64,000 nt of DNA, from NCBI GenBank assembly GCA_013423325.1, contig BLJB01000201.1, positions 1-64,000 on the forward strand. Direction: 5' to 3'. The position numbers were made by a program, and so were the translations under genes. Of the stretch, positions 10,810 to 22,021 are shown in pieces. Each line of letters opens with the position of its first letter. Positions within the stretch are counted from its first letter, which is position 1. The stretch comes from Usnea hakonensis. Taxonomy: Eukaryota > Ascomycota > Lecanoromycetes > Lecanorales > Parmeliaceae. The notes beneath the pieces are model-generated. The model was not told the DNA's origin, did no database searches, and was given only the letters and a program-made list of their open reading frames with translations.

Positions 10810-12180
10810 TATTGAGTGTGGACTGACTTTCTTTGGTTATCAGATCAGGAGAATCGGATATGCTCAACTATGGTTTACTGGGAGTTTCACACATGACGCG
10901 TGATTGATGTAAATAATTAAATCTTCCTCCATTTTGCAACTTTTGATCTTCCTGCCAAGATTCAAGAAACTCCCCGAATGTCGCAGGCGCCCAGTCAGGC
11001 TGTTCGATGCGTCCCATCACCTCAAACCTGTTAATTTGGGCGAATGTGGGGCCCGAGCGGTTGATTGATTGGTTAATGCTGGACGAGGCGTGCATATGTC
11101 TTCATTATTTGAGCATCTTGCTTGCGTCCAAGGGAAGATCCGAGCGCCGAGGATTCCCAGTCCTGACGTAGATCCATACACACCATACCCTTTCCGATCT
11201 AGCCCGTAGCCCCTTTTTGGCCTAGAGCTCCACTATCGACAACATATCCCCCCGAATTTCCTCCCCGAATTTCTCCCCGTGGCCGCCCGAGTCCCAAATT
11301 AATATCTTGCATAAGCTATCGGATACAAGGGCCAATCTTGGTTGGATGGCTACGCACTGACCAAGCCAATAATTGCTTCAAGGTCTGATTACGCCGATAA
11401 ACTCTAATGGACGAGTACCTAATACCTTTATTTTAGCCTTTTAGGCATGCTCTGTCTGACCGGGGTTTACTTTTGGGCCTAGCGTCAGCGACCGCGAACG
11501 AATTGGCACACCTTTCACAAGCCCAAGTGTAGTGGGTACAACAAGACCCTGATCGAACTCTCGTATGCGGTAATGCGATCGTCGGTCTAGGACCATTGAA
11601 ACGTCGCTGACATTCCTGGAGACAAGTGCTGGCTTCGCTGGCCTAGCTGTCGGGCCCCTAGTCTCCCTGCCATTTTCATAGGTATATAACAGGCAGAAGC
11701 GCTTGCATTTTGTGGAGTACGATCAGCGCTCTTCTACTCTTATTGATTCTTGCTACACGAATAGATTGATCGTTCCCAGTGTCTATCTCTACCGTTCAAC
11801 TTTTGTCAAAGCAATCTTCTCCTGCGGGACGCTTTACCTGCCCGCAAGTGTGGAATGGCTTGACCTTGGCCCGACGGCAGCAGAAAAGCCTACGTTCAAG
11901 TCTTAAAAACAATTCGGAAGCTCAGAATTCGAAAACATCTTGCCAATCCGAAAAAGACATTCGACCATTTTTCGATGGCGCTTTCGGTGGGCGTGGGCCA
12001 AAAGGCGGGCATTTTGCAACAAGGCAGCTAGTTGACTAAGCGGGTTCGGATACTGAGTATAATTCGAACGACAGACTATATCTTAACACCAGTAATTTAC
12101 TTCACTGCTTAGGGAAAAGAACAACTGACGATGCCTGACGCGCGTCGACTGGCGTCTGACTAGGGGATTCTTTCCGATTC
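10810..12180. other. Intergenic, nothing recognised
   Basis: Promoter side of the hydrolase gene and about 1 kb beyond. A 75-residue minus-strand frame at 10868-11095 could be an extra upstream exon of the hydrolase, but no motif supports it. Confidence 0.4.
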
Positions 12181-12947
12181 AGGTGCAGCCACAGTGTTCT
12201 TGCCTGCTGTGTTTGACGTGTTGGGCGCCGTGTTTGAGGTATGGGCGGTAAGATTTTTTCTGGGGTTGGAGAAGGGGAGCGGTCTTCTTTTTTATTCTTT
12301 TTTTCGGGGTTTTGGGGTAGGGAGGGGGTGGGGAAAGACTGTTTGGAGAGTGCGTTTTGGGGTTGATGCGTCTTGCCATCAATGGAGAAGAGGGGGAAGG
12401 GTTTGGTGGATGTGGTGAATGTTGAAGGAAGGAGCGGGCGGATTAGAGGAAATTGAAACTTCTTTTGCTGTTCATCTTGGCTAATACCCTAAATCGAAAT
12501 TAGGAAATGGCGAATTTGAACGGCAACACTTCTGCATTGTATTGAAAACAGTGGCGCAATACACGTTCGATATTCTTGGCGGCGTCATGTACTCTGCTTG
12601 GTGAGTATTGATCTGCGAGATGCTCTACCTTCACGCTTCGGACCCTAATGCAATGCAATGCGAGTATCGAAACCAGTATCGTCTTGTCGCAGGTCATCTG
12701 GCTCTTTCGAACGCGAAGAATACGGCGACGGGCAAAAGAGACTGGGTTGAACTGGGACGAGTTCCCTGAGGCTCGAGATTGGCAGGAAGCCAGGTTGCGA
12801 GTATCCTGGCATTGGAAAGGACCAAGGATCAATGTGGTAGATGGGACGACAGGAGTTGATGCAGCTGGGGACCAGCCTGTCCCGATTGAATTAACAGAAA
12901 TAAAGCAAGATCAGAGTGGGGATATCGAGCGATGTAAAGCAGAATAA
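12180..12947 (+). pseudogene. Possible remnant of a membrane-protein gene
   Basis: Three coding-like pieces follow each other. AATVFLPAVFDVLGAVFEVWA ends at a GTAAGA donor near 12249 (residues as read, helix-like). QYTFDILGGVMYSAW ends at a GTGAGT donor near 12600. The last, VIWLFRTRRIRRRAKETG with a hydrophilic tail, runs from about 12690 to the stop at 12947. The pieces look like helices and a cytosolic tail of one membrane protein. However, the splice at 12600/12690 leaves the frames one base apart and no start was found, so decay is likely. I do not recognise the family. Confidence 0.28.
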
Positions 12948-13058
12948 ATACGTTGCTTGGCGGTCACAGAAGACTCTTCCTTGTGGAATTTGAATAAAAG
13001 TAATTGTCGGTAGCTCAGCCGAGCCCCAGCGTGGTCTGACTTACATCTACCATTGATC

Positions 13059-14997
13059 TTACAGAGGAGTGTAGGGCAAATCTAGACCGTCTAGTGTGAT
13101 TGTCTGAGTTGGTCATTATTAGCAGTCTCTCATCTACAAGTAGTCGATTTAGATAACATACCTTGCTTATCTGGAATTCCTCTATGCCATGTCTCCCACC
13201 CTCTCTCCCAAACCCTGACTCCTTAACTCCCCCAAACGGAGCAACAGGGTCAGACACCGAACCAGTATTGATGCCAGTCATCCCAACTATGGAGCATTAG
13301 CACGAATCAGAATTCTTCTGCCACAAACCAGCTCACCCTGCAAAGCTTCCGCCACTCTCCACGCAGTTGGAAGGTTTTCGGTGTATATATATGCCGCTAG
13401 ACCAACCTCGGATTCATTTGCTTGAGCGATCACGTCTTCGGCATCAAATGGATACACAGTAGCAACAGGCCCAAATATTTCAGTCTGACTAGCTTCCATT
13501 TCCGGCTTCATACCCGTCAAGATGGTCGCTGGATAGAAATTCGACATAGAATCTTGGCCCCGTTGCCCTCCAAGGACTGCTTCTGCCCCTTTTAATTTCG
13601 CATCGGCCACAAGACGCTCAATTTTATCGATAGCTTTGGGACCGATCATACAACCAAGCGCTGTCTGTTCGTCTTCAATAGCACCAATTCTCATACGCTC
13701 TTTCACCTGCTTTGTGAATTCTGCGACGAAAGCATCGCGAATCCCAGATTGTACGTATATCCGGTTGGGTGATACGCATGTCTGACCCGATCCACGAAAC
13801 TTTCCGGCAAGCAAACCTGCCATGCATTTTTTAAGATTTGCATCGTTGAAGACTGTGCGAGACTGTTAGCTTGGCAGTATTCGACCTATAGGCCGCAATG
13901 ATCTGACCGATAAAAGGAGCGTTCCCACCAAGCTCGAAGGAGCATTTCTTCATAGTCGAACTCGCCTGCGCCATGAGAAGCTTTCCAACACGGGTAGACC
14001 CTGTAAACGAGATCTTTCTGACATCTTTATGAGTGGTAAGAGCGGCACCAACTTCCTGGACATGGTCACTCGTAGTCACCACGTTGAAGACACCTCTTGG
14101 AACACCTGCTCGCTCTCCGAGCTCTGCCAGTGCCAAGGCAGAGTACGGTGTCTCTGCGGCAGGCTTTAGAACGATTGTACACCCTGCCGCGATCGCACCA
14201 GCTACTTTTCGCGTTACCATTGCGCTTGGAAAATTCCATGGAGTGAGCACGCCGACTACGCCAACAGGTTGCTGAATTGTGATTACGCGCTTGCCGGGTG
14301 TAGTGCCGCAAGCGGTGTATCCATATGACCTCTCAGCCTCGCCGCTAAACCAGTCCAAGAAGCCAGCAGCGTAAGTGATCTCCTGCCGCGCTCCCGCGAT
14401 AGGCCGTCCATTCTCGTACATTAGTATCTTTGCCAGTGTTTCCTGATGTTCAGCCATCAGATCAGACCATTTCTGTAGTACTTTTGCTCTGTCTTTTGGA
14501 GTCGTGTGTTGGAAGTTGCGGAAAGCTCTCTGAGCTACGGCAATAGCAGCATTTGTATCCTCCGAAGACCTAGATAAACGCAGTGTGAGCCCGAGGCATT
14601 CAGCCATACATGACTGACAAACATTTCGGGACATGAGCCGATCACTTTATTTGTTGTCGGATCTATGAGACATCAGAAGACCCACAAGGATCAAGTACAG
14701 CTCGACGGACCAACGACCTCAAAGCTTGAGCCTGACTTTGCATCCAGCCATTGACCATCGATGTAAGCCTTCTCACGGAAGAGAGTCGGATCTTTCAGCT
14801 TGGCAGCCATCTACAGGTCTGTCAGCCAAGCGATGTGGTTGAGATTGCTCGATTACATCAGTAGCTGCCCAGCAATTCCTCGAAATAGAGAAACTCCGGT
14901 CTTGTATCTGAATCAAAGCGCGAGCTGAAGAGCGTACGGGCCTCCATGAAGCTGCTAATTGGCGATGGCTGGCAAGGCGTGAGAGTTGTCGGAACAT
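13059..14997 (-). CDS. Mitochondrial succinate-semialdehyde dehydrogenase
   Basis: Seven exons: 14997-14857, 14810-14711, 14662-14623, 14569-13908, 13852-13337, 13286-13162 and 13103-13059; 1629 nt, 542 residues. An in-frame ATG at 15024 would add nine residues. The N-terminus MFRQLSRLASHRQLAASW is Arg-rich and acid-free, a mitochondrial presequence. ALDH landmarks: PWNFPSAMVTRKVAGAIAAG, FTGSTRVG, the general-base Glu in FELGGNAPF, the catalytic Cys in GSGQTCVSPNR, EIFGPVATVYPF, and the family-typical VGMTGINTGSVSDPVAPFGG and KESGFGREGG. The NNAPF-type loops fit SSADH (gabD-like). It oxidises succinate semialdehyde to succinate, the last step of the GABA shunt or of 4-hydroxybutyrate breakdown. 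It is co-oriented with the SDR upstream and the hydrolase downstream. Confidence 0.9.
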
Positions 14998-15360
14998 TCC
15001 GTTAGGCAAATGGAGCGGATTCATCAGAAAGGCTGCAGTGAACAGTAGATGTGCCCGCGGATTGACAGCCAGCGGGGAAAAAAGGAGATCAAAACACAGG
15101 CAACTTTGAATTTAAGTCACGTGGTTTTAAGTCCGACTCTTCCGCACTGGGGAGCCAATCAGTTCCCGACATGTACTCGTACTCGTACAGGGCGAGATAA
15201 GTCATTATATTGCGGTAGAGATTTACGCTGACTACAGATGCATCCAAGGGGTCAACTTCAAAGTCCTACACCTAAGATAGCAGTATACAAAATCCTTGAA
15301 TCAAGGACCTGGTCCCCCGGACTTCTCTACGGTCCTAGGGACACAAAATTAATTCTTAGT

Positions 15361-16377
15361 CTACACAGCTCGACCCCCATCAACCTCCATGTTGATGCCA
15401 GTCACGAAAGACGATTCGTCAGAAGCGAAGAAAAGACAGGCCGATGCAACATCCGAGGCTTCGCAAAGTCGACTGAGCGGAACGTTTGACAGAAATTTCG
15501 CTCGATTCTCTGGCGTGTCGCGCACCCCCGAAAAAGACTCAAACCTGCAGCCAGGAGTCAGGACTCTTGGTAGAAGTCGGACAAGATCTTCATGCAACTC
15601 ACAAACCTGTACCACCAAGAAGTGGACACACTGAATTGACTCGTATGCCCTGAGGTCCAAACTCAGCTGCCAGACCCTTAGTTGCCTGGGCAGACCGTCA
15701 GCGATGGAAAACAAACCAGTTCCAAGTAGTAAACTTTTAACGAGCGCGCAATTGAAGGGGCTTCTACATTCCACACGGCTCCCTTTGAGCTGTTGTACCA
15801 GACTAGCCCTGGACGTGGCCTCGTCGCCCCTACAGAGGCGATATTGATAATAGATCCGCCGATCTTTTGTTTAAGAAGCTGGGGTATAACGGCGGACGTG
15901 CCAAAGAAGATACTTTTGACGTTGACGTCGAAGCATTTATCGAACTCTGCCTCAGTGACGTCTAATGTTGGCTTCAATGAGCGTTAGCTGGGTGACACAC
16001 GCTTGTAGCAATTGAGACCGGCCTTATTGCGGTAAGTCGTCCCGGCATTATTGACCAGACAGTTGATACTCCCAAATGCTCCTTGCGTTGCCTCAACGAG
16101 ACTTTTCCAGTCGCCCTCTTTGGCGACATTGGTTTTGTGGAATCTCATGCTGTCTGGCATAGCTCTAGTCGTACGTTTGCCGCCATCTTCGTTAATGTCG
16201 GCTACTACGACCTTTGCCCCTTGTTCTGCGAATAAGGTGGCTATTCCTGCACCATAGCCCGAGCCACCACCTGCTGAGTGTTACGGGCTTGGTCATAAGG
16301 GCTTATGAGACGGTGGTCTCACCCGTGACAATAGCAACCTTTCCGGCTAGTCGACCAGCTTTTGCTACCGCTGACAT
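15361..16377 (-). CDS. Short-chain dehydrogenase/reductase
   Basis: Five exons: 16377-16323, 16270-16023, 15971-15768, 15685-15603 and 15544-15361; 774 nt, 257 residues. Classical SDR motifs: cofactor loop TGGGSGYGAG, CLVNNAG, catalytic Ser in INIASVGATRPR and YNSSK, RVNSVCPLL, and ending VTGINMEVDGG. The second intron only fits the frame if it begins with GC (AAG|GCCGGT) and ends TTGAAG; no GT donor gives an open frame. Members with this sequence type are annotated as 3-oxoacyl-ACP-reductase-like or glucose-dehydrogenase-like enzymes of unknown substrate. It probably interconverts an alcohol and a ketone or aldehyde with NAD(P). It diverges from the ADH gene across a shared promoter. Confidence 0.8.
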
Positions 16378-16708
16378 CCCAAACTCTTGTCAAATTACCG
16401 GTTACGGTCCTCTGCGCTCTTGCTCAGGTGAAGATGCAAATACGATCATTAGACGTAGTATGGACAATGTTAGTACAACGCATGCGAGCGAATTTGCATT
16501 TTGAGCGGGACTGCCAACCCCGCCTCGGATCACGGAGTGCGGGGCCATTTCGGAAGCAGCGTCGCGTCAATGCATGCAGTTTTAAAATTGATAATGACCA
16601 ACACACCTTTTAAAGGATCGGTGATTATTTGCTTAGCGACAACAGCTTTGTTTCTACATCTCTCACATACCTTCCTCAATTATTTTACGTTGACCACGCT
16701 CCAGAATT
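16378..16708. promoter_or_regulatory. Shared divergent promoter of SDR and ADH genes
   Basis: About 330 bp separate the SDR start (16377, minus) from the first in-frame ATG of the ADH (16709, plus). Inside lie three CGG triplets at 16526, 16533 and 16540, that is exactly every 7 bp (CGG-N4-CGG-N4-CGG), and another at 16551. Zn2Cys6 transcription factors bind CGG half-sites, so this is a candidate pathway-specific operator (inference). A perfect inverted pair ATGCAAAT (16434-16441) / ATTTGCAT (16492-16499) lies 50 bp apart. Confidence 0.5.
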
Positions 16709-18155
16709 ATGAACTCAGTCCGTTCATGGTTCACAAGTAGGACGGTTTCTAGAATGGTGCCTTCGAGCTCATACCACTACATTTCTTTTTCGAATTTCTT
16801 GCCTGGCAAGCTCAAAACTTACCGATACCATGGCGGCAATCACCAAAAACGTTCTGTTCGAGTCTGCTCAGGCATTACATTCCCGGTTCAGACCAGAGCG
16901 CTTGTAGTACGAGAGCCTAAAGCTGATTTTACAATGATGACTATCATGTTGGACGAAGTAAGAGCGGATGAGATCCTGGTCGAGATGAAATATTCCGGTA
17001 TCTGTCATACTGTGAGAAGCCATACTTCAAACCTGGGGTACCGTCAGCTTATTTTAGTTCAGGACATCGTGCTGCAACAAGGTCTCCTCCCGGCGATAGA
17101 GTTCCCCGCAATTTTCGGTCATGAGGGCGCCGGTGTAATTCGAGCTATCGGCTCAAGCGTGGAGGATAAGTCTTTACAAATTGGAGACAATGTGCTGTTG
17201 TCATTCATTACCTGTAGAGACTGCAAACAATGCATCAGCGGTCATCCGGCATATTGCCACAACCATGCTCAAATCAACCATAGTGCTGTGAGGAGAGATG
17301 GTACCACACCTGGAAAGCTGCTTGACGGCCAAGGCGTGCGGAGTCAATACTTCGGTCAATCCTCCTTCGCAAAGATGTCGATTGTGTCCGAGAAGTCCGT
17401 GGTCAAATGCCCCTATCCAAAGTCGATGGCTATCTACGCCCCTCTTGGCTGCGGGTTTCAGACCGGCGCGGGGACGATTCTTAACGTTTTAAAGCCGCGA
17501 GTAGATCAGTCAGTTGTCATCTGCGGTATGGGTGGTGTGGGCTTGACCGCTGTAATGGCGGCTAAGTATCTCGGGGTTCAACAGATAATTGCCATTGATT
17601 TGGCAGACGAGAGGTTGAAGCTCGCCGAGGAACTTGGAGCCACGCACAGCATCAATTCGAGGCAAAATGTGGATGTCCTAAAAAATATTCGAAATCTGAC
17701 TGACGGCGGCGCGGACTTTGCGGTCGATTGCACAGGCGTAGTGTCAGTGATCGAGATGTTGATTGAAGCCATCGGACCAAAGGGTGTGGCAGCTTCTGTT
17801 GGCGTAGCACCAGTAGGCAAGAAGATAGAGATTGACCCATTAACATTCTTGTTGGAGAATAAGACTTATGTTGGCGTAATTGAAGGCGACTCAGTTCCTG
17901 AATTTGTGAGAGCTGGATGGTCATCAAGCAAGTCGATGTATGCTGACCGTCGTAGTTTATTCCTCAGCTCATCGAGCTTCATCGAAGCGGACATTTTCCC
18001 ATTGAGCGCTTGTGCAAGGTCTACCCAGTCGAGAAGCTAGAAGCGGCTTTGACTGATCTCAAGAGTGGCAGTGTACGTTTGTCACAAATCTTCTCTCTTC
18101 AGCAGTTGTGTACTGAACCGTGCTGTAGGTCATCAAGCCAATCATCCAATACTGA
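16709..18155 (+). CDS. Zinc-dependent alcohol dehydrogenase (class III/aryl-alcohol type)
   Basis: Exons: about 16709-17011, 17063-17905, 17956-18072 and 18129-18155. The reliable protein starts near TRALVVREPKADF (about 16890) and ends KPIIQY. Motifs: catalytic zinc ligands in SGICHTD and FGHEGAGVI; a structural zinc cluster C-x2-C-x2-C-x7-C (CRDCKQCISGHPAYC); the CGFQTGAGTI active-site loop; Rossmann GMGGVGLTAV; and the coenzyme Asp in IAIDLADERLK. It oxidises an alcohol to an aldehyde with NAD. The true start is uncertain: 16709 is the first in-frame ATG and gives 429 residues, longer than usual, while ATG 16830 needs an unseen splice. Intron 1 (51 nt) is in frame and stop-free, so its retention would add 17 residues after SGICHT. 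Confidence 0.85.
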
Positions 18156-18487
18156 AAATACGATCGATGCAATCGACATCTTAGACTACCGTGATGCGGT
18201 GGATCAGCCTGCGTCTCCTGATCAGGACAATTTCTACGGACGATTTTGAAGACTCACGGTATCTTCTCAAAGAGCCACTTTGCAATTATGGATCTTACAT
18301 CGTCTCCGAGCTCTATAAGTCTGCTCTACCATTGTCACACGGCCGAGGAAGATTGCACAATTTGCGACATCAGTCTGCAACAGGGATACTATTCTTCAGT
18401 CCGCAAGGAACTGGTACAAAGTTACTCATGAAGGCTTTTGCCAAGAAAAATTAATGCAATTTCTACGACGTCCGCGCCAGCGCTATA

Positions 18488-18731
18488 ATGTCCAGGATCA
18501 TAGAGAAATCTCACCAATTCATGCACGAGCTGTTGCAGGACGTCAAAGAGAAAGGCCTGAGTGGGTTTGATTCTGACTGTCTCGTCGAGGGGCTGGTACG
18601 GAAGGGACTTGAGAAGATACTGGTAAGTGGGTGTTCCAGGGAAATAGGTTAGGATGACGGAACCATCGTAATTGCTTGTTCAGAGACCGAGGATGGGCAC
18701 AAGCGTAGAGTTGGGGAGGCGTGAAGGATGA
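18488..18731 (+). CDS. Possible small two-exon gene, unrecognised
   Basis: Exon 18488-18624 encodes MSRIIEKSHQFMHELLQDV and continues as an amphipathic, charged segment ending GLVRKGLEKIL. A GTAAGT donor follows. A TTCAG acceptor 60 nt on leads to a short tail ending LGRREG. The product would be about 60 residues, unrecognised. A second coding-like frame (from about 18289, with CHTAEEDCTICD) lies just upstream and could be its first exon, but no phase-consistent splice joins them. Confidence 0.3.
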
Positions 18732-19410
18732 GTCGTTATGATCATATCGACCTCTTATCTCAGGAGATGTAAATACTATGTTTGGCCTTGCTCGACCCTG
18801 TGTGGATTCAATGATGGCTGAACTACAGAAGAGTTCTGCGGGTTAATACAGTATGCTAGAATTTGACGATCAGGACCTGGTTCTCTCATCAACTGTTCAC
18901 TTGATGCTATTCTTTTTCATGCTTGAACACAACATCATGGAATAAAAATCTCTGAGATACGTGCCTACATGAGCACCCAAGTTTGGGGCCGCGTGGCCGC
19001 CTTCCGAAATAGGGTTAGGGCTTGTCCCAGGCTAGGGTTTGTAGAAGCTGATCGAAACTCCGCAATGGTCCAATACGACGCTGCAAAGCTACACCACGGG
19101 CTAGCCGGCCTTCCCGTCGTTGTTACTATCTTGACGAAGTAAGGTATATGCCGATCCATCGTCTGTCTCCAATTCTGAAACACGGACCGTCCTCGGGGGA
19201 CCATGTCGTCCGTCTTTTGGACCGCTTCCGTGCTTCGGGAGCGCTAGAGTATGTACTTCCAACTTGACCGTCGGTTGGCGGGTGTTACCTATGCCAAACC
19301 TTGTTGTGTGGCGACTCTGAGCTGTTGAGCTCAGAGCTGGAGAGCCAAAATGCCACGAGAGCCCAGTGCAGAGCTCATGCTAAGGATCAAGACCTTGCAG
19401 GCCGGGCAAG
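18732..19410. other. Intergenic, upstream of ALDH gene
   Basis: No gene supported. The frame on the minus strand at 18965-19204 lacks any motif. Confidence 0.45.
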
Positions 19411-21089
19411 ATGGCTTCAACACGACGAGCAATAACCTTCTTCACATCCAAGACCATGAAGCTTCCAATCAAGCAAACCCACATTCCCCTTCGACAACTA
19501 CTACTGAAAAGGTTCACGTCAGCCAGTGCAAGTCAATTAACAATCAACAACAAGACCATTTCGGTTCCCACAGGACTTTTCATTGATGGCGAGTTCGTCA
19601 AATCGAGTGCAGGAAACCAATTCTCGGTGGAGGATCCATCGACTGGGCAAGAGTTGATCCGGATACAAGAAGGAAGGGAAGAGGATGTTGATACAGCAGT
19701 CAAAGTCGCACGTAGGACCTTTGAGGACGGATCTTGGACCAGTACCAATCCCCTACAACGCGCGAAGCTGCTCCACAATCTTGCGGATGTCATAGAAAAG
19801 AACGCAGAGGAGATAATGACATTGGAGTGCGCCGACACCGGAAAGACAGTGAAGCAATGCTCTAATCTCGACATTCCAGTCTCGATCAATACCCTACGAT
19901 ACTACGCGGGCTGGGCCGACAAGGTGCTCGGCACTTCATCGTTCAATATACCTGGCACATTTGCCTATACACGTAGGGAACCAATCGGCGTCTGCGGTCA
20001 AATCATCCCATGGAATTTTCCGCTCATGATGTGGGTATGGAAGGTTGCCCCAGCGCTGGCATGCGGGAACACTATTGTCATCAAGTCTGCTGAGGCAACT
20101 CCCCTGTCTGCCCTGAAGGCTTGCGAGTACGTCCAGCAAGCAGGCTTCCCCAAGGGCGTGATCAACCTGGTCTCGGGCTATGGGAAAACTGTTGGAAATG
20201 CGATTGCGCATCATATGGACATCGACAAGCTGGCTTTCACCGGGTCCACGGCGACGGGAAGGGCTATACTAAAAGCTTCTGCATCCTCGAATCTCAAAAA
20301 GGTCACACTAGAGCTGGGCGGCAAATCTCCAAACATTGTCTTCCCTGATGCCGACATTGAGAAAGCCGTTGAATGGTCCGCGTGGGGGATCAATATGAAC
20401 TTTGGGCAGACATGCCACGCCGGCACTCGAATATATGTGCATGAGTCCGTCTACGAGCAATTCCTTACTGCATATACCAAATGTATGAAGAGTATCAAAG
20501 TTGGAAAGCCATTCGAGGCTGGAGTTGATCAGGGACCGATGAATAGCAGAATGCAATACGACAAGATTTGCAATTACATTGAATCGGGAATCAACGAAGG
20601 CGCCACGGTGCATTTGGGTGGCAAACCTTCCGAGGGCCAGGAGGGGTATCATATCCAGCCTACTATTTTCACAAATGTGAAACCCGACATGAAGGTCAGT
20701 CCCACCAGAAGAAGTGGATAATGCATAGTCACGTGAATTCAGACTGATCCTCACACCTGTAACAGATCATGCGCGACGAAATATTCGGCCCCGTAGTCTG
20801 CATCGTCCCCTTTTCATCCGAGTCGGAGGTGCTGAAAGCCGCCAACGACACGCGCTACGGACTCGCGGCGGCGATCCATACCAAAGACTATGAACGGTCA
20901 ATCAGAATGACGAACGGGCTGAAAGCTGGGACAAGCTGGGTGAACATGTATAATCTTATTCATTATAGTATACCGTTTGGGGGTTACAAGGAAAGCGGGA
21001 TTGGTATGGAGTGCGGAGAGGCGGCGTTGGATATGTATACGGCGACGAAGGCTGTGTATTATAATACGGGGATGCAGTGTCCTTCGTGA
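19411..21089 (+). CDS. Aldehyde dehydrogenase (NAD type, likely mitochondrial)
   Basis: Two exons, 19411-20694 and 20766-21089, with a 71-nt intron (GTCAGT...ACAG); 1608 nt, 535 residues. The first about 44 residues are basic and hydroxylated without acids (MASTRRAITFFTSKTMKL and onward to KRFTSASAS), typical of a mitochondrial presequence. Starting at the second Met (19456) would keep most of it. ALDH motifs: PWNFPLMMWVWKVAPALACG, FTGSTATG, LELGGKSPNIVFPDAD with the general-base Glu, catalytic Cys in FGQTCHAGTR, EIFGPVVCIVPF, and PFGGYKESGIG with C-terminal AVYYN. The sequence type is that of ALDH1/2-like acetaldehyde or general aldehyde dehydrogenases. It is co-oriented with the ADH upstream, and together they would carry an alcohol to an acid. 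Confidence 0.9.
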
Positions 21090-21330
21090 AGTTTTTGATC
21101 TTGGAGGACATGAGCTGGATGGCGTGTACTGTACTATGTCCTGTAGGATGGACCGCACGGTGCGCAAACTTATAGTAAAGCGACTTAAAGCAAGCCTAAG
21201 CGTTGTACGAGTACTTTTATCAACATGTCCCTCCCTCCTTCCACTCTCTCCATTTCAAAACCTGAACTCCAAACCCACGCAGCCACAGTCCCTCACGCAT
21301 CGGAGCTTACCCACCTAACTAGAAACCCAC

Positions 21331-21555
21331 ATGCCCTTCCCCCTCCCCTCCATCGCCAAAAAAAACAACAACACCCCTTCCACGCCCTCCTCGATCACAC
21401 ACACCCCCTCCCCACCAGAAATCACGCAATCAACCTCTCTAGCCATCACAACCAGCAAAACACCCTCAAGAACCACACCCTTGAAACCGCACGAGAAAGA
21501 TCCCGCGCCTGGTACGAGTATTCATGAAGAACTCAGGCAAGACATGGTGTTTTGA
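21331..21555 (+). CDS. Possible small Ser/Thr/Pro-rich disordered protein
   Basis: Frame of 74 residues starting at an ATG (MPFPLPSIAKKNNN), rich in Thr, Pro and Ser, ending HEELRQDMVF. The acidic, less biased C-terminus makes it more protein-like than neighbouring proline-rich frames. No family is recognised. It is 240 bp downstream of the ALDH stop, so it may simply be C-rich 3' flanking sequence. Confidence 0.3.
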   Translation: MPFPLPSIAKKNNNTPSTPSSITHTPSPPEITQSTSLAITTSKTPSRTTPLKPHEKDPAPGTSIHEELRQDMVF

Positions 21556-22021
21556 GCACAGAGAGATCTTGTTCGGGCATTTGGTGTTGTGGAGGGATTG
21601 AGTGGAGAGGTGGGTATGGTGTGGTGGGAGGGGGGACGCTTGTGTCTGAGGGGACTGCCTGCGTATAGGAGATGATGGGAGGAGGGAGGTGGGGCGCGGA
21701 GAAAAGGATGAGGGGAGGGAGGGGGGGGTTGTGATCGGATTATCTTTTGATTCATTCAGCACGGACTGCTGCTGAGATGGAGGATCGTGATGATGGAGTG
21801 AATGAGAGAGAGAGATAGTTGCGAAAAAATTTCAGCGGTCGGGTGGAGCTGTGGAGAGTGGGACACACAATTGGGTTTGGCGATTGATTGGTGGGTTCGG
21901 AAGTAAAGTAGTAGTGGTTTTGATACGAACGTGCCATTTACCTACCGTATCCAACCCAGCGCAAACCGTTAGTTAGCATAATGGCAAAGAACCACCTCCT
22001 CCTCTCTTTGTTTCAAGGCGC
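21556..22021. other. Intergenic, G-rich strand
   Basis: Strong purine bias (GGGAGG/GTGG words and a GAGAGAGA tract near 21807). The proline-rich minus-strand frames that result are composition artefacts. Nothing else is seen. Confidence 0.5.

Noticed and set aside
21522..21937. Proline/histidine-rich minus-strand frames
   Set aside because: Produced by a purine-rich tract. No start context, domain or splice signal.
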